From: Clytia hemisphaerica
Lineage: Eukaryota; Cnidaria; Hydrozoa; Leptothecata; Clytiidae
Reading direction: 5' to 3'
DNA length: 64,000 bases
Assembly: GCA_902728285.1 (NCBI GenBank)
Contig: CACVBU010000480.1
Span: 248,001 to 312,000, forward strand
Shown here piece by piece: positions 20,236-33,159 of the stretch. Each line of letters starts with the position of its first letter. Position 1 is the first letter of the stretch. The position numbers were made by a program, and so were the translations under genes. The notes under the pieces are model-generated. The model worked only from the letters and a program-made list of their open reading frames with translations. It searched no databases and had not been told where the DNA came from.

Positions 20236-22236
20236 ATGTTAAAATTATCGAAATCAACAATCCGGTTTTTAAAGTATGGTGCTCCAATGATGGTATGTAT
20301 CAGCTTTTATAGATAATTTATTACACTGACGAAACATTTTAGTTTGTCAAGATTTTAAATCACATAGTTTCAGTCCGGATTTTAGATACCCCTGATAAAA
20401 TAAAACTTTCAAGGTCCATATTTTTTCAGCAAACACAAAACCGAATTCTATCAAAGCTTTTTAGCCATTTTTTGTCTCCGCTGCAAATTATATTAAAATG
20501 AACAATAGCAAAATGAACTAGGGATATAGGGTGAATTTTTGCCTTCAGCCACCTGTTTAATGCATCTATTTTGCAAACCAACGCAAATGGTTTATAAATA
20601 TTGTTTATCAGTTTTATTATGGTAATCGTTTGGTAAACAGGAAATAATCAATAGATAGTTTTCCCTTCTCGAGTTAAAAAAAAACCATTTTGATTCCTGA
20701 ATTTCAGTTCCCTCCTAGGTGCTCATAGAGACTTTGCCTCGCTACTCTTTAGAAACTTGGTGGCTGAAACTATGATTCTGGGTTAGGCTGTGGATAAGGA
20801 ACATTCTTTTGTTTTTTTATGACCATAGTTGTTCATGCTTGCTGGTTCATATGGTTTGAGTGAGTTCACAGACATTCGAGTGAAGAAGAAAGAAGAGAGG
20901 GTACGCCAGTTGACTGTTGAAGAATCACAAATGTTCAAAAAGAAGAAAAATGTAGAATCCCTCGAGGATATGTTTGATGTAATGTTTTTTTCGTTTTCAT
21001 CATCTTAGTTTTGAAATTAACCTTTATAAACTGTCTCTTTATCATATCCTTATCTTTATCCTTAGAGAGACCAAGACTTTTGCCTAAGTACAACTTCTCT
21101 CTACACGACAGCTTTTGTGAATATATGTAAGATAACTTTGCACAGCTTTGCATTGAAGTGATAACGTAACATTAATTTAGTTAATCGAGTCGAATTCTGA
21201 AAATAGTTTGTACTCCATCGCAGAGGTGTGGAATAGGGTTTCGGAACTTTCTATTTTGTTTCTCGAGTCAGCTTATAAAGATTTTCGCAGATTTTCCACT
21301 CAAAAGCCCTAAGGTTGATAGTAGGGGGGGAACCAAACCTGGTTGATTTTTAAAGAATTAAGAATTTAAAGAGCAGAAAACCCACTCGCAGAAAACTCTT
21401 TAAATTCTTCATTCATTTGAAATCGACCAGGTTTGGTTGCGTCGCATAAAAGATGTCACGGATCCTAAGGGTTTGCCCTCTTCTATGATAACACCCCTGT
21501 CTCACAGCCCCGGTGGAACTTCCTCAGTGAGGATAAAAATTCCTATTGAAATCCCAATGGTATCGAAATTCTTTTGTTCACAGTTAAAAAAATCCAGCGT
21601 GGATGGTTTTCCAATTTTTAAACATTTAATTTCGAATGGGGATGAAAATGAGTCAATTTCCCAGTGGGGCTGGGGTCCCAGCGGTGTCTTTGACACAGGG
21701 GTGTATGATCTAGGTTAGCTGGGAGACCCGACTTCTCTGTCTATGTGGTTTCAAGAAAATATCAAAGTATAGACAGTAGTAGCCGGGAATTATACAAGAT
21801 GCAAGAATTAATCGCAGAATTCGATTGGCTAATATCTTATTGTTATGATTTGATAAACAAAAGTATGACGTCAAACAGCTCTATTGTTTCAAGAAGTGGC
21901 GCGAGCTTTTGAATTGTTTTGAAAAAATAACGGTTTTTTCTTTTGTGATTTGAAGTGATTTGAATCGAGTCAATAATTCCATACTCTGTATTTCAGTGAA
22001 GTTGTTGGGATTTTAACAGGACAGAAATATTTTTGTACAGAGTATGGTCTTCCAGACTAGATCTAGGTGTATTAATATCAAGCTTTAAAAATCGCTTGTC
22101 ATCGATTCTTAAACAGGGTATGAAGGAAGGAGTGAACATCGAAGAATGGGAAAACAAGAGAGGTCCAAGAGTCTGGGAAGAAGAAACATTGAAGATGTTA
22201 CCAACATACAAAAGCAAAACCGCTGAAGAACACTAA
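20236..22236 (+). CDS. COX16: COX16, cytochrome c oxidase assembly factor
   Basis: Three phase-0 exons, 20236-20292, 20829-20978 and 22117-22236, encode 108 aa; the human protein is of similar length (106). Family landmarks are in order: a basic N-terminus and FLKYGAPMM, the membrane helix ending in AGSYGLSEFTDIR (family form: GGSFGLxEFxxIR), a charged linker, and the C-terminal WENKRGPRVWEEE block (family form: WKNxRGPRPWEDP). COX16 is a small single-pass protein of the inner mitochondrial membrane that helps assemble complex IV, acting in COX1/COX2 maturation. The ATG is chosen because it opens the conserved N-terminus. A strong acceptor (TTTTCTTTTAG, AG 20218-20219) lies 16 bp before it, so the 5' UTR is spliced or trans-spliced. 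Intron 2 holds two small repeats. Poly(A) signal AATAAA at 22533-22538. Confidence 0.93.
21330..21441. repeat. small inverted repeat in COX16 intron 2
   Basis: AACCAAACCTGGTTGATTTT and TAAGAATTTAAAGAG are mirrored by CTCTTTAAATTCTT and AATCGACCAGGTTTGGTT. The following GCGTCGCATAAAAGATGTCA and CGGATCCTAAGG recur inverted at 61575-61625, so it is part of a dispersed family. Confidence 0.55.
21491..21704. mobile_element. CAGTGGGGAT-family MITE, best-preserved copy
   Basis: 214 bp with TIRs ACACCCCTGTCTCACAGCCC and TGACACAGGGGTGT. ATGAT lies next to both ends (21485-21489 and 21705-21709). The interior has spaced CAGTGAGGAT / AATGGGGATG / CAGTGGGG words. It lies in COX16 intron 2. Confidence 0.7.
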
Positions 22237-22239
22237 AAG

Positions 22240-25200
22240 TGTTACCATGGCAACAAAGAATGGGTGATTTTTAATAGGTATGAGTTTTTATTGTTTTTAC
22301 AAATTTTTCTAGCATTCGTTAAAAACTTGGTTATAACGCTAAATTTTAGGACTTTAGATTGTCGAAAAAAGTTTTCCCTTGTCAATGGGTACATATTTTC
22401 TCATGTAATTGTGCCTTTTTCCTTAGTTAGATAAAGTGTTTTAGAGTATATTTCACATACAATTGGTTTTTATCGTTCGTCAGCCCAGTTTATTTCGAGG
22501 GACAGGAAACGGATCTGTTTTTCAATTCTATTAATAAAACTGTACTGTAAAGAAGAAATTTTCATTTCAAAACTTTCACCATGTATCAGCATGCCAGAGA
22601 CACCACTTAAAAACAATTTTTGAAACTTTTAACTCTCCTCTGCGTTGTGTACTAAATATAGATTAAGTTAGGGTGTTGAAGATATTTGAAAAAAATTTTT
22701 CCAAAGATTGCGATAAAATCTCCATTTTTTATTTATTAATGCAATCGTTTTCATCCCACGTTTTTTACTGAAGGTGTCCTCGTAATGTCCTCGGATATTA
22801 ACCTTTTCACTACAGACAGGTGAATTTGAGACTCGTGACATCGTATCTACTATTTCAGTTCCTTTAACTCTGCTGATTCTCTTTTATAAAATAGTTTTAA
22901 CAATCTAAAGCCGAATAAGCCTCCGATAAGATCTGATACATAGATACGATACTACATCTTTGGCTAAGAAACTTCTATATTTGGGGGTCCAGTCTAAAAT
23001 CAATATTAACAAAGGTCTATTCTTTAACTTTATTTTAACAATTTTCGTGGGTTCAGTGGTTTTGCCATAGAGGTGTTATGGCGTACGAAGTTTTGCTACC
23101 TCATTAGTCAACAATTTTCAATGAGCTTCTAAAAGATCTTTAAATAAGAATTATTGTTTTTTTTTAAGTCGGATCAGTTGGTTCGCTATAAAGAAATCCT
23201 CAGTTTAAAACCTTTGGTTGAATGGAACGGAAGATTTCTTGAAATAATATTCTTTTCTATTAGAAGATCTCTTTTTGGAATATGAAAATCTCATTTTCGA
23301 ACGACAAGCTTTGTCTAGACGTTTTTCCCTTTTCTTAGTTGTTTTTTGGAAAATCCTTTACTGGATTACATTAGAATTTGTTTGCTAAAGAGCTTGGAAG
23401 AACAATCCCCGTGCAGAATATAGTTTTTCATTTGTATTTTAGTAGAAACTTCATTTCACCGCTGTCATATTTTCATTGCCACTGGTCTTTTCCTTCTAAA
23501 TTGGGCGGTCCTTTAAAAATATTGTTTTGATTAAATGTTTTCTTTTTATAAAAAGAAATAGAATTTCCCAATATTTCGCGTGAAAAAGGGCAAAATTTCA
23601 GATTTGCTAGTTTGAAAAAGAAAAGTTTTTTTTTTCATAATTTACTACGTGTTAAAAGGCTTTAATTTTACTAAGATCCTAATATCCGTCGAATCTATAC
23701 TTGGAAAAGTGAAAAAAGTTTAATCTTTATTTGGAAAAAGTGAAAAAGGCTGGAATCTATACTTGGAAAAATTGACAAAAGCTTTTGACAGCTCTTTGGT
23801 ATTTAAAAGCGATGCCGATAATATAGTAGAGGAGGCGAAACCGAGCTCATGTACCTAATTCTTATGAGGATGGGCGGGGTGACTGAAACGATTTGGAAAA
23901 TTCCGCAAATTCGAGGACGGCAAAAGTGCTCTTACACGTTTTTTTATTAGAACCCAGTTTATAAGAACATTTAGGCTGAAATTTGTCGAAAAATAAAGAA
24001 CATCGTAAGAACATGCCCAGCCTCAGTTTGGAAAAAATGACAAGAAACTATAATTGTTTCCTCTTTTCAAGCAGTTTAAGTTTTAAAAGTGCTCTTTATT
24101 TTGCATGATATTGTTGATTTAGAGTAGTCTGAAAAATTAAGAACGCATTTAAGAATATTTTAGGCTGAAAACTGCTAAAAAGATAAGCACATCCAGACAA
24201 ATTTTAGGTGTTCTAATAAAAGAAACCTGTAGTTCTATTTACCCACATACACATGGATGCAAATCGCTTTGTAAATTATCGTGAGTATTTGGTAAACCAT
24301 TCCTTAAGGTATTTTTTGGTCCTTTTTGAAATGAATAATTTGTCAGTTTTTATTCTTTTTTGATAATGACCCGATAATAACAATTGAACCAACTTTTTAA
24401 TAGAATTTGCGGGCATGCGCTTTTCGAAGTTTCTCTTTTTTTGCCGTCGCCAACTGCGACGATGGTTCTTTACATTTCAAAGGTCATTTTTCAGTGATGA
24501 ACTCTGGTTCCAAAAAATTCGTTTGATTTTTGTCACTTTCAAAATGAATAAATCATTTACAATATACCATTGAATAAGACAAAAAAACAATAGAAAATGA
24601 AATAGTAATATTTTGTCAAAAAATTTTGACAAGAAGAAATAAATAATTGTTCCCTTCGAAACTTAATATCAAACCAAGTTACCAGCTACGTGTGATATAC
24701 AAACATAATGGAGGACGAACACAGAACAAAAGAAAGAAAATGGTAGCCTTCCTTCTATTCCAACCTAATCTTGAACATGGTGTTGAAAATATTTTTTAAT
24801 TATTCGCTGAACGGCTAATTTTTCAATGTACTCTATATGGAACTTTGTTAAGATTCCATCGTAATTTCTCGTACTGTACTTGATGGCTAATAGCGAGTTT
24901 ATTATGTTTTTTTGCGACGGTGTGGTTAGGTTTTGATTTGGCTAGATCCTGACTGACTCCGGACGACAGTAAATCAGCATTTTTACCGTCCTGGATTTTC
25001 CGGGTTAGAAATGCCGTTTTTTCCAAATAGTTTCAGTCGTAAACTCGCCAATGTTGGAAGTTCAATCGTTCATTCGTTCATTAAATAAATGTTTGTACTG
25101 AACTTTTAGTCACAACCCTCGCGGGAATTTTTTTAGCGATTTTCACGGAATAGATTTTTGTGGTGGGAAGGAATGAAATATTTTTCTTGCAGAATACGCA

Positions 25201-28200
25201 TGGCTGACACTCACTATTTGCCGGAATTCTTTATTTTCTTAATCTTAGGGGTTTACAGTATACAGATTGTCAGTAAATACTATAATTTCTTTTAAATATC
25301 CAAAAAATTAAAAATTAGTTTTATGGTAAGACGTGAGGTTATTATTAGATTTTTTTTACGGTTTAATCACATGATGACTTTGCGTTGTTATCATCACCCG
25401 AAATTTCATCCCCGAAAACTTTTGTTCTGTCGGTTCTTATCAATTGCCAAAATATGTTTCACCACTCATATTTCAATTAATTCCCACATTAATTTCTCTA
25501 CTATTCTCAAAAGAAAATCTGTTTCAAAGTTATCCTTTCAAACTTTTCCTTGGTTTAGTTTGTGTGTAAAGTTTTATAATGAGTTAATCATTGATGACGT
25601 CATCATGGTAGATATTAAATTTCGGACAATTTTATCATTATCAGTTGACCATATTGGTTGGATGGTTATGTCATTTTAATTTTTTGTTAAGTTCTGTTTC
25701 TAAACAGATCTATTAACATGTCTTTAGCTCTTTATGATGATAAAGCGCATGGGCATTAAGATATTAGACAGTTTAAGGAAACTATAGGGAGAATTGCATG
25801 ATTGTCTCGTTCGGGCGTGCTCATTTTATGCGTTATTTTATTGTCAAATTGAAGAAGAAGATCTTAAAAGTTTTCAAGAAAAGGTGCTTGGTGGATAAAT
25901 TGACCCAGTAAAGAGATCTATTTCTAGGTTAATTGCTGCCCCCTCTAGACCGATCGAGTCTTCCTTCCTTTTAGTGTTGTTTCCATTGTGAATGCATTAG
26001 TTTTTGAGATCGAGACTCAGAATAGATTTTCATTCAGAATGAAATTTGTTATCCCCCATTTATTTTCAACTTCGAGAGTTTTTTGTGTCAAATCTTTCTT
26101 CTTGTTTTTGATGTGGCCTTCATTTGCGCTGTTGTTTTCCCAATAGCAGAGACTTGTTTCTGCGAATTTTCTGTGTGTTTTGCGATGCGACCTTTTTTCT
26201 CTAAAAACTGTTTGTTGGCTTGTTAAAGGTTTTGTTTTTAAATAACAGTGATATCGTTTGCTTACTCAATTTTAATTCACAAGCTTTGACACATTGGATT
26301 GACACGGATGTGGAGCACGGTTGGTCAGAAAGAGGAAAAAACAACATTTTTTGCTTTATATATCAGCATAATATAACAATAGCAAGACACTGTCCTGATA
26401 TGAAATATGTGTCTTATATGAAACGGAAACACTTATCTCAGAATAAAACCTTTAAGGGCGCTTTAGCGCATCTTTGTTTTGAGATGCTGTTGAGGTAATC
26501 ATATTGTCTTTGGTAAGAGCATTGTGTAGAAAAACAAGAAAAGCTACGTTTGATCCTTTCTCTTAATACAATGACTATATTGATCTATCTTTCCTTTCCA
26601 TCTTTTCAAATCTTTTCAGAGGCTTACAATTAAGTACAAGTTCTTCAAAAACTTTGTATAAAGTTTGAATGATCTTAGCTTTTGGGATTTCAAGCCTAAA
26701 ACGGTTTTTTTATTTAAGATGTTCTTGTTTTCTTGCATTTTTGTGAGTTTTTGTTCTAATTGAATGTTTCAAAGCATGCAAAGCCTTCAAATTAGAGTTT
26801 TAAAAGCTTTTTAGTTGTTTTTCTTCCCTCTTTCTTGTCGAACAAAATGTTTTTGTTACCGTAGCTACATATTTCCCAAGTAAACATTTCTTTAAAGTAT
26901 TCAATCAATTTTTCTCGGCATTGAAAATCTATTGCCCTTGATGTTCTCAATTTTCCAAGGCTTTGCCATATTGCTTGTCCTGGTAGAAAAAAAAGCCAAC
27001 AACTTAAAGACCTGATATTTTCTTGTGCAATATCTGATACATTTTGGAGTCAATTTAATTTGAATGTTTGCGTATTTGAGTATGAATTTGAAAATGTCGG
27101 TTTGGTGTGAAAGTGATTCTTGCTTTTTAGTATCTATTTCGTATTTTCTTCATCGAGTTGATATGAAAAACAAAACGTTCTTTATTTTTCGTATTGACTT
27201 TTTCAATATTGAATTTATCTCAGTCTCTTTAACCCCACGCAGTTCAGTCTCTTTAAACGCATACCACACCTGAACTTTTGATTTACTCGACTACATATAT
27301 TTGTAGCCAGCAAGAGTGGAAGAAGTTGGTTGTGCTGTTTACAATTTCACCATCATATTCAAAATGTGATATTTTTTGGAAAGAATTTTTATACTTCACT
27401 GTGAGATATCGCAAATGGAGCTTTTCATTCCTTGACTTTTTTATATATTTATGAATACTGTCTCTTAAAACCCCTGTTCAGTTGTTAATGTAAATCTAAC
27501 GCACATACCTCACATACCCCCACTGAGCTTTCATGTATATATCCTGGAGGAAGTTTTTAGTCCTATTCAATAGCGGTCTAAATGCAACGAGAGCGCTAGA
27601 CCTACTTTTTCTTGAAAATTTTTGTAATTTTTATTTTTGTAGCACCGTTTTACAATTTTCGACTATGAAATGGCTTCTTTACGGGTACCACCTTAAAAAA
27701 CCTCGATCAAACATGGCGAATATAGCTTGGACCAGGGTTTATAAAGATTAGTGCGTACTTCCCTTTCAAAGATTCCAGAATTGCATAACTTGAAATCGTC
27801 ATTTCTATCTTTTCACTTTCAAGTGTGACAAAATGTGCGTACTGCCATTGTTTTGGAACAGAATTTACGTTTGACTTTGAACTTAATTTTCATCTCCTCT
27901 TATATTTCATTTTCAAACGTTTTCTTTAAAAATCATTACCCTTGCTAGTCTAGTCATATATTAGGCGAAATCATATACAATCTTTGAATCTACAAAACGA
28001 TCTTAATGTCTACGAAATCGATAGTCCATCGAAAGCCCATCAAAGGTATCGTCTCTTGAACCTTTTGAGCCTTTAAACTGAAATAAGCCGCTAAATGGGC
28101 CCGGGGTTTTATTTTTAGCAATTCAAAGACTTTATATAAGTACACGTTTTTAAGAACATACATAATTTTTGAAGCTTTCACATGTTTTTAACTTTTTGAG

Positions 28201-31200
28201 TTTTAAGCCTATAAATGTTCTTAACATGTTTTTAATTTCACCATTTTGTGAGTATTTTGGTCCATTTTCCTAAGAAATTGGGTGTTTTAGAGTCCGCAAA
28301 GCCTTAAGATGTTCTTTTTGCCGTCGAAGCCTAATGTTCTATTAAAGTTTGTCCTAATAAAAAAAACATTTGATGTAAACCGGTCTCTGCAACACGTGCA
28401 AGCATAAGGCCAGTTATAGGCTTCTCTTTGCAAATACCAGAGTATGTAACTGGCTAAATATTTATTGTAGTTTCGTACTATCGCGACAAACAAAACAACA
28501 AATCACAAATTTTGTCAATCTCTATGCTATGTAAAGTGCTTAGTAAGTCAATGCAGTGTGAAAATCAAACACAGTTATAACATAATTTGTCGGTGTTGTT
28601 GCTTGGCTCGAAACTCTTGATCGACTCTTACTCAGGTGGTGCTTGCGATCAGGCCCCAAGGGTTCGGATTTTGTATGGCTTTTTCCAATCGATAACGCTT
28701 TGATAACTTTTTATGTATTATGTGTATTATGTCTTTCGTTGTGTCGTTTCAGTGGAGAGATATGTCGTTAGGTAATGTACGGTTTTGAAGTGACACTTTA
28801 TTATGTTTTCTATATAAACCTACACTTGTTCCTTCTATATTTAACATCTATACCATACATAGTTAATAATATGAGGTCGAAGTTTTGCGTTTTGTATGAA
28901 AATAGAGTTGTTTGTTGGAATATTGTACACTGGTAGGAAATCCATCAGTTTTGAGAATATTTTTTTAATGGTTTACTTCTTGTAATTGATTTTCTGCTCT
29001 CAAGTTAAAAAGAAGAAAAAGTATGACTTTCAAAACTCGAATTTGCCAATGGGTAGAACACTTGAAGAAGGTTAAATATAGACACTAGGAAGGAATCGAT
29101 ATCACTTAATTTAAGAAAGAAATCTTCATTTCGCTGGGATCTTTTGAAGAGCATGGGTTCGAATGATTTAAGCTGGTATGATAAGATCGAGATTTTGATG
29201 GTCAGTCTGTGTATAAAGATATTCGCCATTCATTTCATTAAAGATTATTAGGGGAAAAGTGAAAAAGAATGAAATTATTTTTTTCTAAGAAGTTTGATTT
29301 TCCAGTTTTCGTTCCATTGAAGTATTATTTCTTGTGGTTCCGTATGAAGCCTTTTAACTAGACTGTGCCTTCTGCTTGTGGTGAACGAAATCCAGGCTAT
29401 TTATAGAAGAATTCCAGGGGCTTGAGGTTGGTTTTTCTACTTGTCTGTTTTCATACTATACCACAAGCTGAAAGGATTATTTGTTTTCTGTTAATAGTTT
29501 TCTTTCCCTCGTTTCAAAGAAATTTTCCAGGATTTGTTTTCGTTAATTTAGTAAGACCAGACATAGGATGCATTATGTTATTAAAATATGGAAATAAAGA
29601 AGGAAATTGGGTTCGACAAAACGGGGTCGACGACGTGATATGAAATGTCTGTGTGCACGTCGGTGCGATGCTTTCAGTCTTTTTATCCTTTGAATTCATT
29701 CGACCCTACTAGACTTGAACCCAATCCCCTGTCATGAAGAGTCGACACTTTCGCACTTGTGTACTTATTTGCTGCAGAATTCTCTAAGGTCCCTAATACT
29801 ACACGCTTTTTTTATAAGAATGTTTTTTCCATCATGAATATTCTTAACTTGTTAGGAAAAATCATCCTGAAATATTCTTACGGCATTCTTAGATTTGGAT
29901 CCAAACCCAGAGAAAATTTAGCGTGTAATACATACCTCAAGCAAAGATTCGGAACCTTTTAGCATCGCTGGGAAAATGTCTAAAAGTTTATTGAAGGAAA
30001 ACTAGAAATTGAATTAGATAAAGAAAATAGATAAAATTTAATGGCTGTTTTAATTACATGAAAATTCAGTCTTATAGTCAACAAGGCAAGGAAGTAACTG
30101 AAGGTAGAAGGGGTCTGTTATCTTTTGATCATTGCTTGAAAACGTGGAGAGAGTTTTTCTAGTCGAATATTGGTCTCGATGGAATATTAGTCTCTTAAAC
30201 GACATCTTTGATAATGAGTAAGAATTGAATATTTTCACAGCTAACCATTGTATATATAGGAGGGGGAGTTTTTTTTTTCTATTCCCTAAAAAAATCTGTT
30301 AAAGATATTCTAATTCTCTGGGTATTTTGTCAATCTGGTTTAAGAAAGAAACTCAAAGCCTATCAAAGATAAATTATGTTTTGTTTGATCGAAAGATGGT
30401 GCTTATTGCTAATCCATTTGTACACAACAAACCTTTCTGGTCTTCAAATTACACGCAAATATACGTGTGGGAGGTGGAGATTTCTCACTTCTGGATCGAT
30501 TACGCAATCGGTAATTCAAGCCGACTGTCTGTCATTTATAATACTTGATTTTAGTGTTCCATTCGAAATGTTAGTAAGGGCAGTTGTCCTTGAGCTTTAG
30601 TTCTATAATTTATGCATTCCAAATGACCAATGATGTCCTTAATTATGCTCTTCGTTCTTATACTTTTGGTTGATTGACAGTGCACTTATACTGTGCAAAA
30701 TTTCAAGGGAATATGATATATATTATGTTCTATAAAATCTTTCTTTAATAAGACCTGACGAGTAGAATCTGGAAAAATAAAGATAAACGTTAATCCCTTT
30801 TAACATTGCCCAAATAAAGCCTCTTGATATCCTCATCATTCTTCTACGTGCGTTTTTCTCTTTTCTTTTTTTCACATCGTCTTCGCTTGACCCACAATCC
30901 TGTTTGTTTTTAAAAAAATGCTTTTTTTCAATATAGACGTGATCATCAAGAGAGAACAGTTGTAGACAGTTGTATTATCTTTGCTGTTGGCTGGTCTTTC
31001 GAAATGTCGTACATTTAGCAATTCTTCCAAACGTTTTTGATTTTGATAAATTTGCTAACTGGCATTTATCTCGGTGCTGTAGAAAAATATTCGCACTTAC
31101 TTCCGTAATTTTCTGCTGTAATTAATTAAATTAAAATGATAGAAATAATATTAGTTTCAGCTGAGCTAGAATTCGACTGCATTCATATTGTATGAACCGA

Positions 31201-31430
31201 GTCTCATCTCTTAACTTGTAAGTTTTGTCCCTTTGCCTTATTCAATTTTACAATGGTGTCAGAGAGTGTAGTTAATAGGCTCACCAAAATTTTAAGAGCT
31301 CGAACTGAAGTTTGAATTGAATTCACAATGTGAAAGTAAAGCAAATGGGTTGCTATATTTTAATTCTTTGTATCTTTTATAGAAAAACAAGACGGCATAT
31401 AAAAAATAGAAGAGGAGGAGAGAAAACATC
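22240..31430. other. 9 kb AT-rich intergenic region, no gene supported
   Basis: Very T-rich DNA with only short open frames of hydrophobic, low-information sequence; no chain of splice sites with coherent phases was found on either strand. It contains the MITE at 23935-24229, related GTTCTTA-rich fragments near 28150-28370 and 29800-29890, and dispersed GAGGACGGTAAAAGTG-like repeats near 23870-23935 and 24900-25030. Distant promoters or noncoding RNAs cannot be excluded. Confidence 0.45.
23935..24229. mobile_element. 295-bp MITE with TA target site
   Basis: Left end CACGTTTTTTTATTAGAAC, right end GTTCTAATAAAAGAAACCTG, i.e. inverted repeats, with TA on both sides (23933-23934, 24230-24231). 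The interior has repeated AAGAACAT and TTTAGGCTGAAA words. The family recurs around 63770-63965. Confidence 0.6.
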
Positions 31431-32974
31431 ATGCAGAATATCTTGTTGAACCAATCAAACGGTAAACGAACGTTTCATTTACATCTTTCAAATAACTACA
31501 CAACAAATCTACCCTCTTTGTTTATAAACACTCATCTTAATGTAACTCATGGCAACCAAACCAATAACACATCCGATGCAGACGGATGTCCAGTGGCGCC
31601 CGACGAATTCGAATTCACCAAAATCATCATCATTGTGGTGTGCGTGATTTCCGCAATTATCGGACTGTCCGGTAATCTCACCATTGTTGTCGTCCGAATC
31701 TTCAAACAGATTCAACGCCGCAATACAACTGCGTATACATTCCTCATTTGTCAACTCGCTATCGCCGATTTCGTTTTTGCTTTTACAATTGGTTTCGATA
31801 TTAATGTCTACTTCCAACACGGTTTATGGACTTTCAGTGTTGGTAGTTGTCGCTTTATAAAACTGATTCAATCAGCTAGCCTAACAACAACTGTTGGTTT
31901 CCTTACCGTCATGGCGTACGAGCGTTATTGTGTGGTATCTCGCGACCACTCCAACACCACTGGTCAATAAAAACAGCTGCTCTAATTACTTTAGCGCTAT
32001 GGTTGTACATTTTTTTGACGTTTATTCCCATGGTAACAGCACTGAAGGTGGACAATTGTGGCTTTTGTTGGGAAAATAATCATCCATCGGAGGAATTTCG
32101 TAAGGGTTACACCATGTTTTTATTTTGCACCAATTACATCGCTCCACTCGTCTCCATTATTGTTTTTCACACCTTGATTGTATACAGGATGAAAAAACAT
32201 TTAAAGAAAATGCACTCGCAACGCCATCGCGCCTCACCCTCTATCAAACACAAGAACAAAACGCCCGAACAAATGACGCCCAAACAAAGGCGGGCTTCAA
32301 CTGCTTCAACCTTTAGTATGGCGGACGATCAACTCTGTGGGCAAGAGGGCTCAAACTGTTGGGTGGTGCTTTATCATTTGCTTCTTGAAAAGCTCGAAAA
32401 CAGTAAAAAAAATAATAACAATTCGCGATTCTCGCACGCGAATTCTGCAAGGCGTTCGAATGTCTTTCGAAGGTTGATAACACGTTCGAAAACCAATGAA
32501 GATCGCAAACTGGTGAAAATGCTGTTAGCAGTGACTCTCTCATTTGCGTTGATGACGCTACCTACACAAATTTATTATATTTGGTTGGACTTTAAAGAAA
32601 GCCAAGATGACCCAAGTGGCGAAGTGACAAAAGTAGTGGAGGTGTTCTCCAGCCTGGTGTATTTGCACTGTTGTGTGAATTGTGTCATTTATAGTGCAAT
32701 GGATAAAAAGTTCCGCGCGGACGTTGAAAAAACCTTTCGATTCATTTTTAATTGTAAGAAAAAATCATCTGGCTCATCGAGGCAAACTTTCCAACGTGTT
32801 ACCATGGTATCGCGGTTGTCTCGTTCATCCAGATATTCATCGACAACGACCACTACGACTTCCACTTCAAAGAAAAGTGATGATGGACTGTTAAAGAAGA
32901 AACGATTGGCTGTCATTGAAGATGAAAAGGCTGCTGAAATTTTTATGTTTGAAAAAGAAACAGTTATTATGTAG
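31431..32974 (+). pseudogene. class A GPCR, peptide-receptor-like, interrupted by one frameshift
   Basis: Intronless. From ATG 31431 the frame gives an N-terminus of about 65 aa with several N-glycosylation sequons (NQS, NYT, NVT, NQT), TM1 with the GN motif, TM2 with LAIAD, the TM3 cysteine and an ERY version of DRY, then stops at 31970. The rest, starting at SRPLQ in intracellular loop 2, is in another frame (to TAG 32972): TM4, ECL2 cysteines, TM5, a long basic loop 3, TM6 with LMTLPT instead of CWxP, TM7 with NCVIY in place of NPxxY, and a Ser/Thr/Lys-rich tail. Skipping two bases near 31941 would rejoin the domains. Both halves look intact, so this is a recent mutation, a polymorphism or an assembly error. 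AATAAA lies at 33151. The ligand is unknown. Confidence 0.8.
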
Positions 32975-33159
32975 TGACATTTTACTTACCGTAAATTGCC
33001 GAGAGGTTGGGGCGGCAATTTGAAAAAATGTCATGTGTTTTTGGCAAAAATTGCATAAGCTTGGTTCGACTCTTGATAACTCGAACCAAATCTTTGTAGT
33101 AGCCACATCAAACCTTTAGCTCTAAAGGTTAGCTTAAACGGTCTTGTTGCAATAAACAT

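Noticed and set aside
25323..25679. 118-codon ORF in the AT-rich intergenic region
   Set aside because: Composition like the flanks (Phe/Ile/Ser/His rich), no motif, no supporting splice or poly(A) signals.
31935..31976. A 42-bp intron that would explain the GPCR frame change
   Set aside because: GT and AG exist, but the downstream exon would read CTG CTC TAA and stop; the conserved loop would also be lost.
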